Part shown: positions 1 through 8,242 of the stretch, in pieces | How positions within the stretch are numbered: the first letter of the stretch is position 1 | Layout of the letters: every line of letters starts with the position of its first letter | DNA from: Chloroflexota bacterium | GTDB taxonomy: Bacteria > Chloroflexota > Dehalococcoidia > UBA2979 | Reading direction: 5' to 3' | Length of the DNA stretch: 64,000 bases | NCBI GenBank assembly: GCA_947479915.1 | Contig: CANKAU010000003.1 | Span: forward strand, 62,001-126,000 | Program-made: the position numbers and the translations under genes | The notes under the pieces: generated by a model | The model's input: the letters and a program-made list of their open reading frames with translations, nothing else | Database searches by the model: none | Told to the model about the DNA's origin: nothing

Positions 1-384
1 CGGCTGATACCGAACGAGCGGCTCGCGCCGCACGGGCTTCACTCCCGGCAGCGGCGTAGTTGTGCCCGGGACGAAGGTCACGGTGTCCGCGAGCAGCCAG
101 CCATCCACCGCGAACTCGACCTGGACACCGGTCGCTCGCACGCGGCTCACGTCCTGGGCCGGCGTAGCACCAGGGCCGTAAAGGTGGATCAGCCAGTCCC
201 CGCCCGCGTTCGAGAACGCAACGCCGACCAGCTTCCCCTCGCTGAACGCCTCGACGTACTGGCTTGGCCCCAGTCCTCGCCCGACCGCCCACATCGGCGG
301 CACCTCGGCGGCCGTTGCCGGGCTGGGCCGCTCGACGAGCGGCATCAGGAGCGCCGCCAACACCAGCAGGACGATGCGCTTCAC
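1..384 (-). CDS. Secreted protein of unknown function, N-terminal part (runs off the left edge)
   Basis: The first 128 codons of a minus-strand gene lie here without a stop, so the 3' end is outside the window. The GTG start has a strong ribosome site (GGAGGT, seven bases upstream). The protein begins Met-Lys-Arg followed by a leucine/valine/alanine-rich stretch and a PSPATAA-like cleavage region near residue 24, which is a typical Sec signal peptide. The mature part shows short beta-strand-like segments with many Gly, Val and Thr and no recognised motif. I do not recognise the family; an extracellular or periplasmic location is the only supported statement. Confidence 0.7.
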   Translation of the reverse strand, partial: MKRIVLLVLAALLMPLVERPSPATAAEVPPMWAVGRGLGPSQYVEAFSEGKLVGVAFSNAGGDWLIHLYGPGATPAQDVSRVRATGVQVEFAVDGWLLADTVTFVPGTTTPLPGVKPVRREPLVRYQP

Positions 385-435
385 GGGAGAACCTCCACTC
401 GCGGGAAACCTACCACGACGCGTTGCGAGCCCCAA

Positions 436-465
436 TTGACGCCCCTCGGCGAGTAAGCGTACCCT
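436..465 (+). promoter_or_regulatory. Predicted promoter of nadABC
   Basis: A -35 TTGACG (436-441) and a -10 TACCCT (460-465) are separated by 18 bases, and nadA is the first plus-strand gene downstream. The spacing equals that of other predicted promoters here (rpsB, nusA, trpE). The -10 overlaps a GCGTAC hexamer that recurs in the nearby inverted repeat. The start point would be near 472. Confidence 0.45.
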
Positions 466-482
466 CGACGCATAGTCAGTTA

Positions 483-497
483 GCGTACTGAGTACGC
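483..497. promoter_or_regulatory. Perfect inverted repeat upstream of nadA, candidate operator
   Basis: GCGTACT, one base, AGTACGC: a perfect 7+1+7 dyad about 90 bases before nadA. A third GCGTAC copy (457-462) overlaps the predicted -10. Position and symmetry fit a repressor site for the NAD biosynthesis operon. The binding protein is unknown, and I cannot match the site to a known NadR, NiaR or NrtR motif. Confidence 0.45.
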
Positions 498-586
498 AAA
501 GTGCGTGAATCGGACGGCCCGAGGATCGCGCGGCGTGCGAGGCCCACCGGGGCGCAGACGCGAGACGCAAGAGTCGAGGCTCCTCG

Positions 587-1813
587 ATGACTTCTCCGGC
601 GGCCGCGAGGCCGAACCCGTACTTCCCCATCGGTCAGCTCCAGTGCGAGACCGACAGCGGGATCGACACCATCCCGCTCGCCCTCGAGCAGTCGTTCCCG
701 TCGTGGCAGACCACGATCCCGGAGCGCTACCGCGGCATGGACGCGGAGGAGCTGACGCGCCGCATCCGGAACGCGCGCGCGACGCTGGGCGACAAGGTCG
801 TGATCCTCGGCCACCACTACCAGCGCGAGGACATCATCCAGTTCGCCGACGATCGAGGTGACTCGTTCGCGCTGGCGCAGTACGCGGCTTCGCATCCCGA
901 GGCGCCGTACATCGTCTTCGCGGGCGTGCACTTCATGGCGGAGGCGGCAGACATTCTGGCCGCGCCGCACCAGCAGGTGATCCTGCCGAATATCGAGGCC
1001 GGCTGCTCCATGGCGGATATGGCCGCCGAGCCGGACGTCCACCAGGCGTGGCGCGAGCTGGGCGAGCTGTACGGCGGCACGGACGACATCATCCCTGTGA
1101 CGTACATGAACAGCGCGGCGAGCCTGAAGGCGTTCTGCGGCGCGAACGGCGGGGTGGTCTGCACCTCGTCCAACGCGAAGCAAGTGCTGGAGTGGGCCTT
1201 CACGCAGGGCAAGCGCGTGTTCTTCTTCCCGGACCAGCACCTGGGCCGCAACACGGGCGCGGCGATGGGCATTCCGCTCGACGAGATGGTGCTGTGGAAC
1301 TGGCGCGTGCCGGCAGGCAACCTCGGCGGCGCTTCCGAGGAGGCGCTGCAGGGTGCACGCATCATCCTGTGGCAGGGCCACTGCTCCGTGCACCAGCGCT
1401 TCAGCCTGACGCAGATCGAGGACGCCCGCGCGAAGTACGCCGCCCTCGGACAGCAGGTGCAGATCGTCGTGCACCCGGAGTGCCGCTACGAGGTGGTGCA
1501 GGCCGCGGACGCCAACGGCTCCACGGCATACATCGCGAAGTACGTGGCGAACGCTGCGCCGGGCTCGATCATCGGCGTAGGCACGGAGATCAACCTCGTC
1601 GCTCGGCTGGCGAAGGAGAACCCGGACAAGACCGTGTTCTGCCTCGACCCCGTCGTGTGCCCGTGCAGCACCATGTACCGCGTGCACCCGGCCTACCTCG
1701 CGTGGGTCATGGAGGAGCTCCTGGACGGGCGCGTGGTGAACCGCATCCAGGTCCCGGAGCACCACCGCAAGGACGCCCGCGTCGCCCTCGAGCGCATGTT
1801 GGCGCTGAAGTAG
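587..1813 (+). CDS. nadA: Quinolinate synthase NadA
   Basis: Condenses iminoaspartate with dihydroxyacetone phosphate to quinolinate, the second step of de novo NAD synthesis, using an oxygen-sensitive [4Fe-4S] cluster. The substrate motif GHHYQ is at residues 75-79. Cysteines at the family's cluster positions are visible: C140 in GCSMA, C266 in CSVH, and C358/C360 in VVCPCSTM. At 408 residues this is the long NadA form with an N-terminal extension. The ATG start has only a weak GAGG upstream; the next in-frame Met (M51) would remove conserved N-terminal sequence. First gene of nadA-nadB-nadC, 115 bases before nadB. Identification is firm. Confidence 0.96.
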   Translation: MTSPAAARPNPYFPIGQLQCETDSGIDTIPLALEQSFPSWQTTIPERYRGMDAEELTRRIRNARATLGDKVVILGHHYQREDIIQFADDRGDSFALAQYAASHPEAPYIVFAGVHFMAEAADILAAPHQQVILPNIEAGCSMADMAAEPDVHQAWRELGELYGGTDDIIPVTYMNSAASLKAFCGANGGVVCTSSNAKQVLEWAFTQGKRVFFFPDQHLGRNTGAAMGIPLDEMVLWNWRVPAGNLGGASEEALQGARIILWQGHCSVHQRFSLTQIEDARAKYAALGQQVQIVVHPECRYEVVQAADANGSTAYIAKYVANAAPGSIIGVGTEINLVARLAKENPDKTVFCLDPVVCPCSTMYRVHPAYLAWVMEELLDGRVVNRIQVPEHHRKDARVALERMLALK

Positions 1814-1928
1814 ACCAGTATTTCGTGCGCGCTCATGGCGGGGATACCCGCCCCGCGCTCCGGGAGGTCGCAAGACGTCTCGGCCACTCCCGGATCCGCC
1901 TGCGAATCGCCGCCGGAAAGATCGCGCA

Positions 1929-3548
1929 ATGACCTCATCTCCTGAATCCGGCGGAGCGTACGACCTCGTGGTCGTCGGGTCGGGGATCGCCGGGCTGTAC
2001 GCCGCGCTGCAGGCGCGGGAGCACGGCGCGAGCGTCCTCGTCGTCACCAAAGGGTCGATGGAGGAGGCGAGCACCCGCTACGCGCAGGGCGGCATCGCCG
2101 CTGCGGTGGGCCCCGAGGACTCGCCCGAGGATCACCTGCGCGACACGATCGAGGCCGGCGCGGGACTCGTGGACGAGGCCGCTGCGCGCATCCTCGTGTT
2201 CGAGGCAGCCGACCGGATCGCGGACCTCGTGCGCTACGGCGTGCGCTTCGACAGCACGAACGGCGAGGTCTCGCTGGGCCGCGAGGCGGCGCACTCCGCT
2301 GCGCGCATCGTGCACGCGCGAGGCGACGCGACCGGTCTGGAGATCGAACTGTCGCTCTCCGCGCTCGCCCGACGCGAGGTCACCATCCTCGAGCACACCT
2401 TCGCGACGAAGATCGTCGTCGAGGATGGACGCGCGGTCGGTATCGAGACGCTGAACGCGAGCACGCGGCAGCGCGCGCGGTACGAGGCAGGCAACGTCAT
2501 CCTCGCGACCGGCGGTGCGGGCCAGATGTACCGCACGACGACCAACCCCCCGGTGTCGACCGGCGACGGCGTGGCGCTCGCGTACGAGTGCGGCGCCGAG
2601 GTCATGGACATGGAGTTCACGCAGTTCCATCCGACCGCGCTGGTGCTGCCCGGACGCCCCGTCTTCCTGATCTCTGAGGCCGTCCGCGGCGAGGGCGCCC
2701 TGCTCTACAACACCGACGGCGAACGCTTCATGCCGGCCGTGCATCCGCTCGCCGAACTGGCACCTCGCGACGTCGTCGCGCGCGCGACCTACGCCGAGAT
2801 GGCGCGCACGGGCAGCGATCACGTGCTGCTGGACATCACCGCGAAGGACGCCGCGTGGCTCGCCTCGCGCTTCCCGCAGATCTACGCGCAGTGCCTGGAC
2901 GCGGGCCTCGACATGTCGAAGGACCGCATCCCGGTGTCGCCCGCCGCGCACTACACGATGGGCGGCGTGCGCACGAACACGTGGGGTGAGACGACCATCG
3001 CCGGGCTGTTCGCCGTCGGCGAGACCGCCAACACCGGCGTGCACGGCGCGAACCGCCTCGCCAGCAACTCGCTGCTCGAGACCGTCGTCTTCGCGAAGCG
3101 CACCGTAGAGCGCCTGTTCGAGCCCGGCACGTACGACCCGCCCCCCGCCCGCACCGAGGGTGCCCTGTCCCTGCTGCCCTCCGCCGGCAACCACACCACG
3201 CCGACGGCGCAGCAGGTGCGCGACCTGATGTGGGCGAACGTCGGCATCGTGCGCACCGGCCCCGGCCTCCGCGCCGCCGCGATCCAACTCGCGCAGTGGA
3301 TGGCATGGCTGCCCGAGGCCCACGACCGCGCGTCGCACGACCTGCACGCAATCCTCGTCTGCGCGAGACTGGCGACCGAGGCCGCACTCCGCCGCGAGGA
3401 GTCGCGCGGGGCCCACTACCGCGAGGACTTCCCGGAGACAGTGGAGGCGTGGCGTCGCCACCTCGTCTTCCGGATGACGAACATCGCATCGATGGAAGAA
3501 CCGCACGAAGACGGCGAGAAGGAGCGATGGCGTGAGCACGCAGGCTAG
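1929..3548 (+). CDS. nadB: L-aspartate oxidase NadB
   Basis: FAD enzyme that oxidises L-aspartate to iminoaspartate, the substrate NadA consumes. The N-terminal dinucleotide-binding motif GSGIAGLYAAL sits near residues 14-24, followed by the TRYAQGGIAA segment typical of NadB. HGANRLASNSLLE near residue 375 is the conserved FAD/substrate region separating NadB from plain fumarate reductase subunits. At 539 residues it has the usual length, including the C-terminal helical domain. The ATG follows GGAAAG. It overlaps nadC by 17 bases, so the two are probably translationally coupled. Cytoplasmic. Confidence 0.96.
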   Translation: MTSSPESGGAYDLVVVGSGIAGLYAALQAREHGASVLVVTKGSMEEASTRYAQGGIAAAVGPEDSPEDHLRDTIEAGAGLVDEAAARILVFEAADRIADLVRYGVRFDSTNGEVSLGREAAHSAARIVHARGDATGLEIELSLSALARREVTILEHTFATKIVVEDGRAVGIETLNASTRQRARYEAGNVILATGGAGQMYRTTTNPPVSTGDGVALAYECGAEVMDMEFTQFHPTALVLPGRPVFLISEAVRGEGALLYNTDGERFMPAVHPLAELAPRDVVARATYAEMARTGSDHVLLDITAKDAAWLASRFPQIYAQCLDAGLDMSKDRIPVSPAAHYTMGGVRTNTWGETTIAGLFAVGETANTGVHGANRLASNSLLETVVFAKRTVERLFEPGTYDPPPARTEGALSLLPSAGNHTTPTAQQVRDLMWANVGIVRTGPGLRAAAIQLAQWMAWLPEAHDRASHDLHAILVCARLATEAALRREESRGAHYREDFPETVEAWRRHLVFRMTNIASMEEPHEDGEKERWREHAG

Positions 3549-4452
3549 CAACGAGACGAAGCACGTCCTGCCCTCCGGTCACCCGGCCGCCAGCCTGATC
3601 GCGGAGATCGTTGCGAGCGCCCTCGAAGAGGATCGCGCGGGCTTTGACGTGACGACGCAGGCGACCGTGCCCCCCGACCAGCCCGGCGAGGCGACCCTCC
3701 TCTACAAGGAGGACGGCGTGGTCTGCGGCCTGGAGGTCGTGCGCGAAGTCTTCTGGCAGATGTCGGACGAGATCGAGATGGACTTCCTCGCCGAGGAGGG
3801 CGCGTGGGTGCCGAAGGGCACCGTGGTCGCGGAACTCCGCGGCCCGCTCGCGCCGATGCTGTCCGGCGAGCGCGTCGCCCTCAACCTGCTGCAGCGCATG
3901 TCAGGCACCGCGACCATGGCGCACCGCTACGTCGCCGAGGCGGCGCGGGGCGGCACCGGCCGCGTGGTCGACACGCGCAAGACCACGCCGGGTCTGCGCG
4001 CGCTCGAACGCTACGCCGTGCGCTCCGGCGGCGCGTTCAACCACCGCGATACGCTGGAGGACGGCGTCCTGATCAAGGACAACCACATCGAGGCGGCGAC
4101 CCGCCGCGGCGTGGACCCGGCGCAGCTCATCGCGGAGGTGCGCGGCCGCGTGCAGCACCTCCTCCGCATCGAGGTGGAGGCGGACACGCCGCACCTCGCG
4201 CGGGCGGCGGCCCACGGCGGCGCGGACGTGGTGCTGCTGGACAACATGCCGCCCGACATGATGGCGGCGATCGTCGCGGAGTCCCGCGCGAACCCGAAGA
4301 CGTCGCGCGTGCTGTTCGAGGCCTCCGGCGGCGTCCGCATCGAGACGATCGCCGCGATCGCGGCGACCGGCGTCGACCTGATCTCCGTGGGCGCGCTCAC
4401 CCACTCGGCGCCGGCCCTCGACATCTCGCTCGACGTGCGGCCCGCGGACTGA
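3532..4452 (+). CDS. nadC: Nicotinate-nucleotide diphosphorylase (carboxylating) NadC
   Basis: Converts quinolinate and PRPP to nicotinate mononucleotide, CO2 and pyrophosphate, closing the three-gene de novo NAD pathway. Family motifs are present: DTRKTTPGLR near residue 145, GGAFNHR, and LIKDNHI near residue 180, which carry the quinolinate- and phosphate-binding Arg, His and Lys. Length 306 residues, slightly above usual because of an N-terminal extension. The start is GTG with GAAGGAG eight bases upstream, inside the end of nadB. No gene follows closely, so the operon probably ends here. Confidence 0.95.
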   Translation: MSTQASNETKHVLPSGHPAASLIAEIVASALEEDRAGFDVTTQATVPPDQPGEATLLYKEDGVVCGLEVVREVFWQMSDEIEMDFLAEEGAWVPKGTVVAELRGPLAPMLSGERVALNLLQRMSGTATMAHRYVAEAARGGTGRVVDTRKTTPGLRALERYAVRSGGAFNHRDTLEDGVLIKDNHIEAATRRGVDPAQLIAEVRGRVQHLLRIEVEADTPHLARAAAHGGADVVLLDNMPPDMMAAIVAESRANPKTSRVLFEASGGVRIETIAAIAATGVDLISVGALTHSAPALDISLDVRPAD

Positions 4453-4537
4453 GAAGCGAGAAGCAGCAAACAGCACAGGCGGGCAGCCCCCCTCGGCGCT
4501 GCGCGATTCGCTAATGGCGCGACCCGATCACGCTCGC

Positions 4538-4543
4538 TAGGAT
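4538..4543 (+). promoter_or_regulatory. -10 box placed for a leaderless transcript (P-loop kinase gene)
   Basis: TAGGAT ends exactly six bases before the ATG at 4550 and no Shine-Dalgarno is visible, so transcription would begin at or next to the start codon. No -35 match is seen. The same layout recurs at six other genes in the window. Confidence 0.45.
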
Positions 4544-4549
4544 CAGCGC

Positions 4550-5107
4550 ATGAACCAGGTCATCCTGCTCTCAGGCCCCCCGGGTGCCGGCAAGACGCTG
4601 GTCGGCGAGGCGCTCTGCGAGCGCTTCGACCGCATGGTTCACGTCGAGGTGGACGAGCTGCGTCACTGGGTGAAAGCGGGCTACAGCCACCCGTGGATCT
4701 TCGACCGCCAGGCCGCCGAGCAACTGGAGCTGGCCGGTCGCGAGGCCGTTGCGATCGCCCGCGAGGCGATCGCCATGCGCTACTCGGTGGTGATCACGGA
4801 CGTGGCGCTGCCGCAGAAGGCGGAGCTGTACCGCGATCTGCTGTACCGCCTCCCCGTCCCCGCGCACATCGTCACGCTGCTCCCGAGCCTCGAGGTGACG
4901 CTGCGGCGTGACGCCGAGGCGCGCGTCTCGTTCCCGGAGCGCATCGAGCCGCTGCACCGACTCTTCACGGACGCAGTCGCGGAGGGCACGCTCCCGGGCA
5001 TCGTCCTCGACACCTCGGCCGACACTGGGCCGAAGCAGACCGCGGACCGCGTGCAGGATCTCGTCGGGCGCGGCCTGTCGCTCGTCCGCGCCTCGAACTG
5101 GAACTAG
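4550..5107 (+). CDS. P-loop ATPase/kinase of the zeta-toxin/AAA_33 type
   Basis: A 185-residue soluble protein with a Walker A motif GPPGAGKT at residues 9-16 and a Walker B-like segment near residue 82 (VVITDVAL). The layout, a short P-loop fold with a helical lid containing RRDAEAR, resembles small-molecule kinases such as chloramphenicol phosphotransferase-like and AAA_33 proteins. The substrate cannot be told. The gene stands alone on the plus strand after nadC and converges with dtd. The ATG is set by the Walker A distance from the N-terminus; it lacks a ribosome site and may be leaderless. No antitoxin-like neighbour is present, which argues against a toxin role. Confidence 0.7.
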   Translation: MNQVILLSGPPGAGKTLVGEALCERFDRMVHVEVDELRHWVKAGYSHPWIFDRQAAEQLELAGREAVAIAREAIAMRYSVVITDVALPQKAELYRDLLYRLPVPAHIVTLLPSLEVTLRRDAEARVSFPERIEPLHRLFTDAVAEGTLPGIVLDTSADTGPKQTADRVQDLVGRGLSLVRASNWN

Positions 5108-5137
5108 CGCCGCAACAGCCACCCGGATCCGGGCGAC

Positions 5138-5617
5138 CTACCCCCGCCTCGGCCGATCGCGATCCGCGCTGTCGAGGATGATCGTGACCGGGCCGTCGTT
5201 TGCCGACTCCACCACCATGTGCGCGCCGAAGCGGCCTTCCTCGACCTGGAGGCCACGCGAGCGCAGCGCGTCCCGAACCGCCTCGACCAGCGGCGCTGCG
5301 ATCTCAGGACCGGCGGCTTCGGTGAAGGCGGGGCGCCGACCCCGGCGCGTGTCGGCGTACAGCGTGAACTGCGAGACGAGCAGCACGGCCCCGCCGATGT
5401 CCTCGACGGAGCGGTCGGGACGCTCGGCAGCCTCCGTGCCGGGCTCACCCGCGAAGAGCCGCATCTCCGCGATCTTGCGCGCGCACCAGTCCACCTCGGC
5501 GGGGCCGTCGTCCGGCGCTATGCCGAGGTAGACGAGCAGGCCCGCCTCGATCGCACCGGTCTCCGCGCCCGCAACGGTCACACGGGCGCGGAGGACGCGC
5601 TGGATGACGGCGCGCAT
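5138..5617 (-). CDS. dtd: D-aminoacyl-tRNA deacylase Dtd
   Basis: Hydrolyses D-amino acids from mischarged tRNA, a trans-editing step after aminoacylation. The protein starts MRAVIQRVLRARV as in the family. It carries both signature motifs: SQFTLYAD near residue 81 and a C-terminal NDGPVT with the Gly-Pro that gates chirality. At 159 residues it is about ten longer than E. coli Dtd, the excess being an Asp/Arg-rich C-terminal tail. It lies 20 bases downstream of the fmdB-type gene on the same strand, so they may be co-transcribed. Cytoplasmic. Confidence 0.95.
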   Translation of the reverse strand: MRAVIQRVLRARVTVAGAETGAIEAGLLVYLGIAPDDGPAEVDWCARKIAEMRLFAGEPGTEAAERPDRSVEDIGGAVLLVSQFTLYADTRRGRRPAFTEAAGPEIAAPLVEAVRDALRSRGLQVEEGRFGAHMVVESANDGPVTIILDSADRDRPRRG

Positions 5618-5637
5618 GGCGGTCGGCGGCGAGCGGG

Positions 5638-5946
5638 CTAGTCGGCGGCGCTCGACGTCGTGGACGTCGAGGAGGACGAGGACGAGGAGTCGGAGGACGT
5701 GCTCTCGGACTTCTTCGGCGGGGTCTTGGAGCGGACGCCCTTCGGGCCGTCGCTGCCGGACGAGCTCGAGTCGCTTCGGCCGGAGGTCTTGTAGAAGCCC
5801 CCGGACTTGAAGACGAGGGGCGGCGCGACGAGCTGGCGCTTCGCCGGCTTGCCGCAGCGCTCGCAGGGATGCTCGATCGGGGATCCGAACGGCTGCTGCA
5901 GTTCGTACTTATGTCCAGCTTCACACCGGTAGTCGTACCGTGGCAT
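5638..5946 (-). CDS. FmdB-family zinc-ribbon protein with Ser-rich tail
   Basis: A 102-residue protein opening MPRYDYRCEAGHKYELQQP, the hallmark start of FmdB/CxxC regulatory zinc ribbons. Further cysteines in CERCGKPA near residue 32 complete a one-metal ribbon. The C-terminal 45 residues are almost all Ser, Thr and Lys and are probably disordered. The start was chosen at this ATG because the family begins at MPxYxY and a GGGGAG ribosome site lies upstream; the frame stays open further 5' but that part is not protein-like. FmdB proteins are proposed regulators or chaperone-like factors; the role here is unknown. Confidence 0.85.
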   Translation of the reverse strand: MPRYDYRCEAGHKYELQQPFGSPIEHPCERCGKPAKRQLVAPPLVFKSGGFYKTSGRSDSSSSGSDGPKGVRSKTPPKKSESTSSDSSSSSSSTSTTSSAAD

Positions 5947-6057
5947 GAGCACTCCCCGTGACGCGGACCACGTCACCTCGGCTGATGGCGAGTGGGTGGA
6001 ACTGGCCGACAGTGTACGAAGCGCCTCCCCCGGTGACAACGGACAAGGCGCCACCGG

Positions 6058-6087
6058 TTGCCCGCGAGGCTCCCGCCCGGCCATACT
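6058..6087 (+). promoter_or_regulatory. Predicted promoter of the rpsB cluster
   Basis: TTGCCC (6058-6063) and CATACT (6082-6087) with an 18-base spacer, about 110 bases before rpsB. The divergent zinc-ribbon gene begins at 5946, so this 250-base gap is the only place for a promoter of the long cluster. Confidence 0.4.
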
Positions 6088-6196
6088 GTGAGTTCGCACA
6101 GGCCATCACTTGAGCGACGAACCACCTATGTCGACGCCTGCCCACGCTCCGGCGCGGGCAAATCTATGCGCCGACGGATACGAGAAGGAGACCCGA

Positions 6197-6970
6197 ATGG
6201 CCGCTGGTATTTCCATGCGCCAGATGCTTGAGGCTGGAGTTCACTTCGGCCACCAGACGCGGCGCTGGAACCCGCACATGCGCCGGTTCATCTTCACCGA
6301 GCGCAACGGCATCCACATCCTGGACCTCGCCCAGACGGTGCAGCGCCTCGACGCTGCGCTCGAGAAGGTGCGTGAGGTCGTGTCGTCCGGCGACCAGGTG
6401 CTCTTCGTCGGTACGAAGAAGCAGGCCCGCGGCATCATCGAGCAGGAAGCCAACCGCGCCGGCATGCCGTACATCAACACGCGCTGGCTGGGCGGCACGC
6501 TGACCAACTTCATCACCATCACCAAGCGCATCGAGCACTTCAAGACGCTCGAGCAGCGCGTTGAGGGTGGCGAGGAGGCGCTGGAGGCACAGGGCTTCAC
6601 CAAGCGCGAGCGCATGGTGCTGGCCAAGGAGTTCGAGCGCCTCACCCGCTCGTTCGCTGGCATGCGCAACATGACCCGCCTGCCCGGCCTCCTCTTCATC
6701 GTCGACCCGACGATGGAGGAGAACGCGGTGCGCGAGGCGAACCGCGCGGGCATCCCGATCATCGCGATGTGCGACACGAACGCCGACCCGGACGTCATCC
6801 AGTTCCCGATCCCCAGCAACGACGACGCGATCCGCGCCATCCAGCTGATGACGGCCCGCATCGCGGACGCCTCGCTGGAGGGCATCGCCGTCGGCGAGGT
6901 GGAGCAGCAGTTCCAGGCCGCGACCGTGGGCGCTCCCTCCGAGGACGCTCCGGCCGAGTCCGCCGAGTAA
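6197..6970 (+). CDS. rpsB: 30S ribosomal protein S2
   Basis: Structural protein of the small ribosomal subunit, needed for S1 binding. The sequence has the S2 hallmarks MRQMLEAGVHFGHQTRRWNP at the start and FIVDPTMEENAVREANRAGIP near residue 160. It is 257 residues, a normal length. The ATG was chosen because AAGGAG (6185-6190) sits six bases upstream and the S2 family begins here; the reading frame also opens at 6110 but that extension is not S2-like. A 75-base gap separates it from tsf. S2 often regulates its own operon through the leader, but I could not define a leader structure. Confidence 0.97.
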   Translation: MAAGISMRQMLEAGVHFGHQTRRWNPHMRRFIFTERNGIHILDLAQTVQRLDAALEKVREVVSSGDQVLFVGTKKQARGIIEQEANRAGMPYINTRWLGGTLTNFITITKRIEHFKTLEQRVEGGEEALEAQGFTKRERMVLAKEFERLTRSFAGMRNMTRLPGLLFIVDPTMEENAVREANRAGIPIIAMCDTNADPDVIQFPIPSNDDAIRAIQLMTARIADASLEGIAVGEVEQQFQAATVGAPSEDAPAESAE

Positions 6971-7045
6971 CACCGACCGCATCGCGGTTGACCCAGACAG
7001 GTGGGGGCGCGTCCGCGCGCCCCGCGCACGCACGAGGACAGAGAC

Positions 7046-7549
7046 ATGGCAGTCAGCACTGAGGACGTGAAGAAGCTCCGCGAGGAGACAGGCGCCGGCG
7101 TCATGGACGCCAAGCGCGCCCTGGACGAGACGGACGGCAACTTCGAGAAGGCCAAGGCGATCCTGCGCGAGCGCGGCATTGCCGCCGCCGCCAAGCGCGC
7201 CGAGCGCGAGACCGGCCAGGGCGTGGTGGAGGCCTACATCCACAACGGCGGGCGCATCGGCGTCATCGTCGAGGTGCAGTGCGAGACGGACTTCGTCGCC
7301 CGCACGGACACCTTCCGCCAGCTGGCCAAGGACGTGGCGATGCAGGTCGCCGCGATGAACCCGATGGCGCTCACCCCGGAAGACGTCCCGGCCGAGCACA
7401 ACGGCACCGCCGAGGAGAACGCCCTGCTCACGCAGACGTTCATCAAGGACGGCAGCCGCACCATCCAGCAGCTGGTCCAGGACGTGGTCGCCACCACCGG
7501 CGAGAACGTCCGCATCGCGCGCTTCTCCCGCTTCGAGCTGGGCGCGTAA
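7046..7549 (+). CDS. tsf: Elongation factor Ts (short form)
   Basis: Nucleotide-exchange factor for EF-Tu. The N-terminal UBA-like domain shows VKKLREETGAGVMDAKRAL, and the core contains the signature QCETDFVART near residue 80, which inserts into EF-Tu. At 167 residues it is far shorter than the E. coli protein (283) and slightly shorter than the Thermus type, so it lacks most of the second core subdomain and the coiled coil; such short forms act as dimers in Thermus. The start is the ATG after GAGGACAGAGAC. pyrH, commonly next in this cluster, is missing; a hairpin follows instead. Confidence 0.95.
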   Translation: MAVSTEDVKKLREETGAGVMDAKRALDETDGNFEKAKAILRERGIAAAAKRAERETGQGVVEAYIHNGGRIGVIVEVQCETDFVARTDTFRQLAKDVAMQVAAMNPMALTPEDVPAEHNGTAEENALLTQTFIKDGSRTIQQLVQDVVATTGENVRIARFSRFELGA

Positions 7550-7570
7550 CCGCAGTTCATTCACACAGTC

Positions 7571-7605
7571 GTAGCGCCCGGCCCACACGCGTGGACGGGC
7601 GCTAC
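7571..7605 (+). terminator. Strong hairpin between tsf and frr
   Basis: GTAGCGCCCG (7571-7580) and CGGGCGCTAC (7596-7605) form a perfect 10-bp stem around a loop that itself contains CACGCGTG. No run of T follows, so it is either a factor-assisted terminator or an mRNA processing/stabilising structure that would uncouple rpsB-tsf from frr. Confidence 0.55.
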
Positions 7606-7682
7606 GCTATCGTGAAGTCCGGGGTCTTCCGCCCGATCCTCTCGGGATCGACGGCCGGGGGGATTGCCCGGCGGAGGAGACC

Positions 7683-8240
7683 ATGACCGACGAAATCCTC
7701 CTGGAGACCGAAGAGCGCATGGAACACGCCGTGCAGGCGTTCCGTCGCGATCTCGCCTCCGTCCGCACCGGACGGGCCTCCACCTCCCTCATCGAGCACA
7801 TGGGCGTGGACCTGTACGGGCAGCGCATGCAGCTCATCCAGCTCGCCAACCTCGGCGCGCCGGAAGCGCAGTTGCTCACCGTCACGCCGTACGACCGCGG
7901 CTCTGTGGACGCGATCATGCGCGCCATCCAGCAGAGCGACCTGGGCATCACGCCCCAGAGCGATGGGCGCATCATCCGCCTGCCGATCCCCCCGCTCACC
8001 GAGCAGCGCCGCAAGGAGTTCGTGAAGCAGGTTCACACCAAGGCCGAGGAAGGCCGGGTGTCGATCCGCAACGCGCGCCGCCACGCCAATGACGAGCTGA
8101 AGAAGGCCGTCCGCGCCGCCGAGATCTCCGAGGACGACGAGCGCCGCGCCAACACGGACGTCGAGCACCTCACCTCGAAGTACATCGACGAGCTGGACGC
8201 CGCTGCCCGGGAGAAGGAGCGCGAGCTCCTGGAGGTCTAG
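7683..8240 (+). CDS. frr: Ribosome recycling factor
   Basis: Splits the post-termination ribosome with EF-G. The 185-residue protein shows FRRDLASVRTGRAS near residue 20, the family's most conserved segment, LTVTPYD near residue 62, and a Lys/Arg/Glu-rich three-helix-bundle pattern with RNARRHANDELKK at the C-terminus. The start ATG has GGCGGAGGAG just upstream. The stop TAG lies two bases before the uppS start, so the genes are in one transcript. Length and motif order are normal. Confidence 0.97.
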   Translation: MTDEILLETEERMEHAVQAFRRDLASVRTGRASTSLIEHMGVDLYGQRMQLIQLANLGAPEAQLLTVTPYDRGSVDAIMRAIQQSDLGITPQSDGRIIRLPIPPLTEQRRKEFVKQVHTKAEEGRVSIRNARRHANDELKKAVRAAEISEDDERRANTDVEHLTSKYIDELDAAAREKERELLEV

Positions 8241-8242
8241 CG

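Noticed and set aside
476-2074. A 532-codon open frame on the minus strand opposite nadA
   Set aside because: Its translation is Arg/His/Val-rich with no motif and no ribosome site; it is the shadow of the GC-rich nadA/nadB codons. Similar long frames opposite nadB, rpsB/tsf, uppS/cdsA, proS, infB, fabF and trpE were rejected for the same reason.
4550-5107. Zeta-type toxin of a toxin-antitoxin pair
   Set aside because: The P-loop fold fits, but no small antitoxin gene is adjacent and the neighbours are housekeeping genes.
5947-6109. Arg/Ser-rich N-terminal extension of the FmdB-type protein
   Set aside because: The family starts at MPRYDYRC and a ribosome site lies there; the upstream part overlaps the rpsB promoter region.
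6164-7588. Minus-strand 474-codon frame across rpsB and tsf
   Set aside because: Reads through two genes of certain identity on the other strand, is Leu/Arg/His/Asp-rich, and lacks any family signature.
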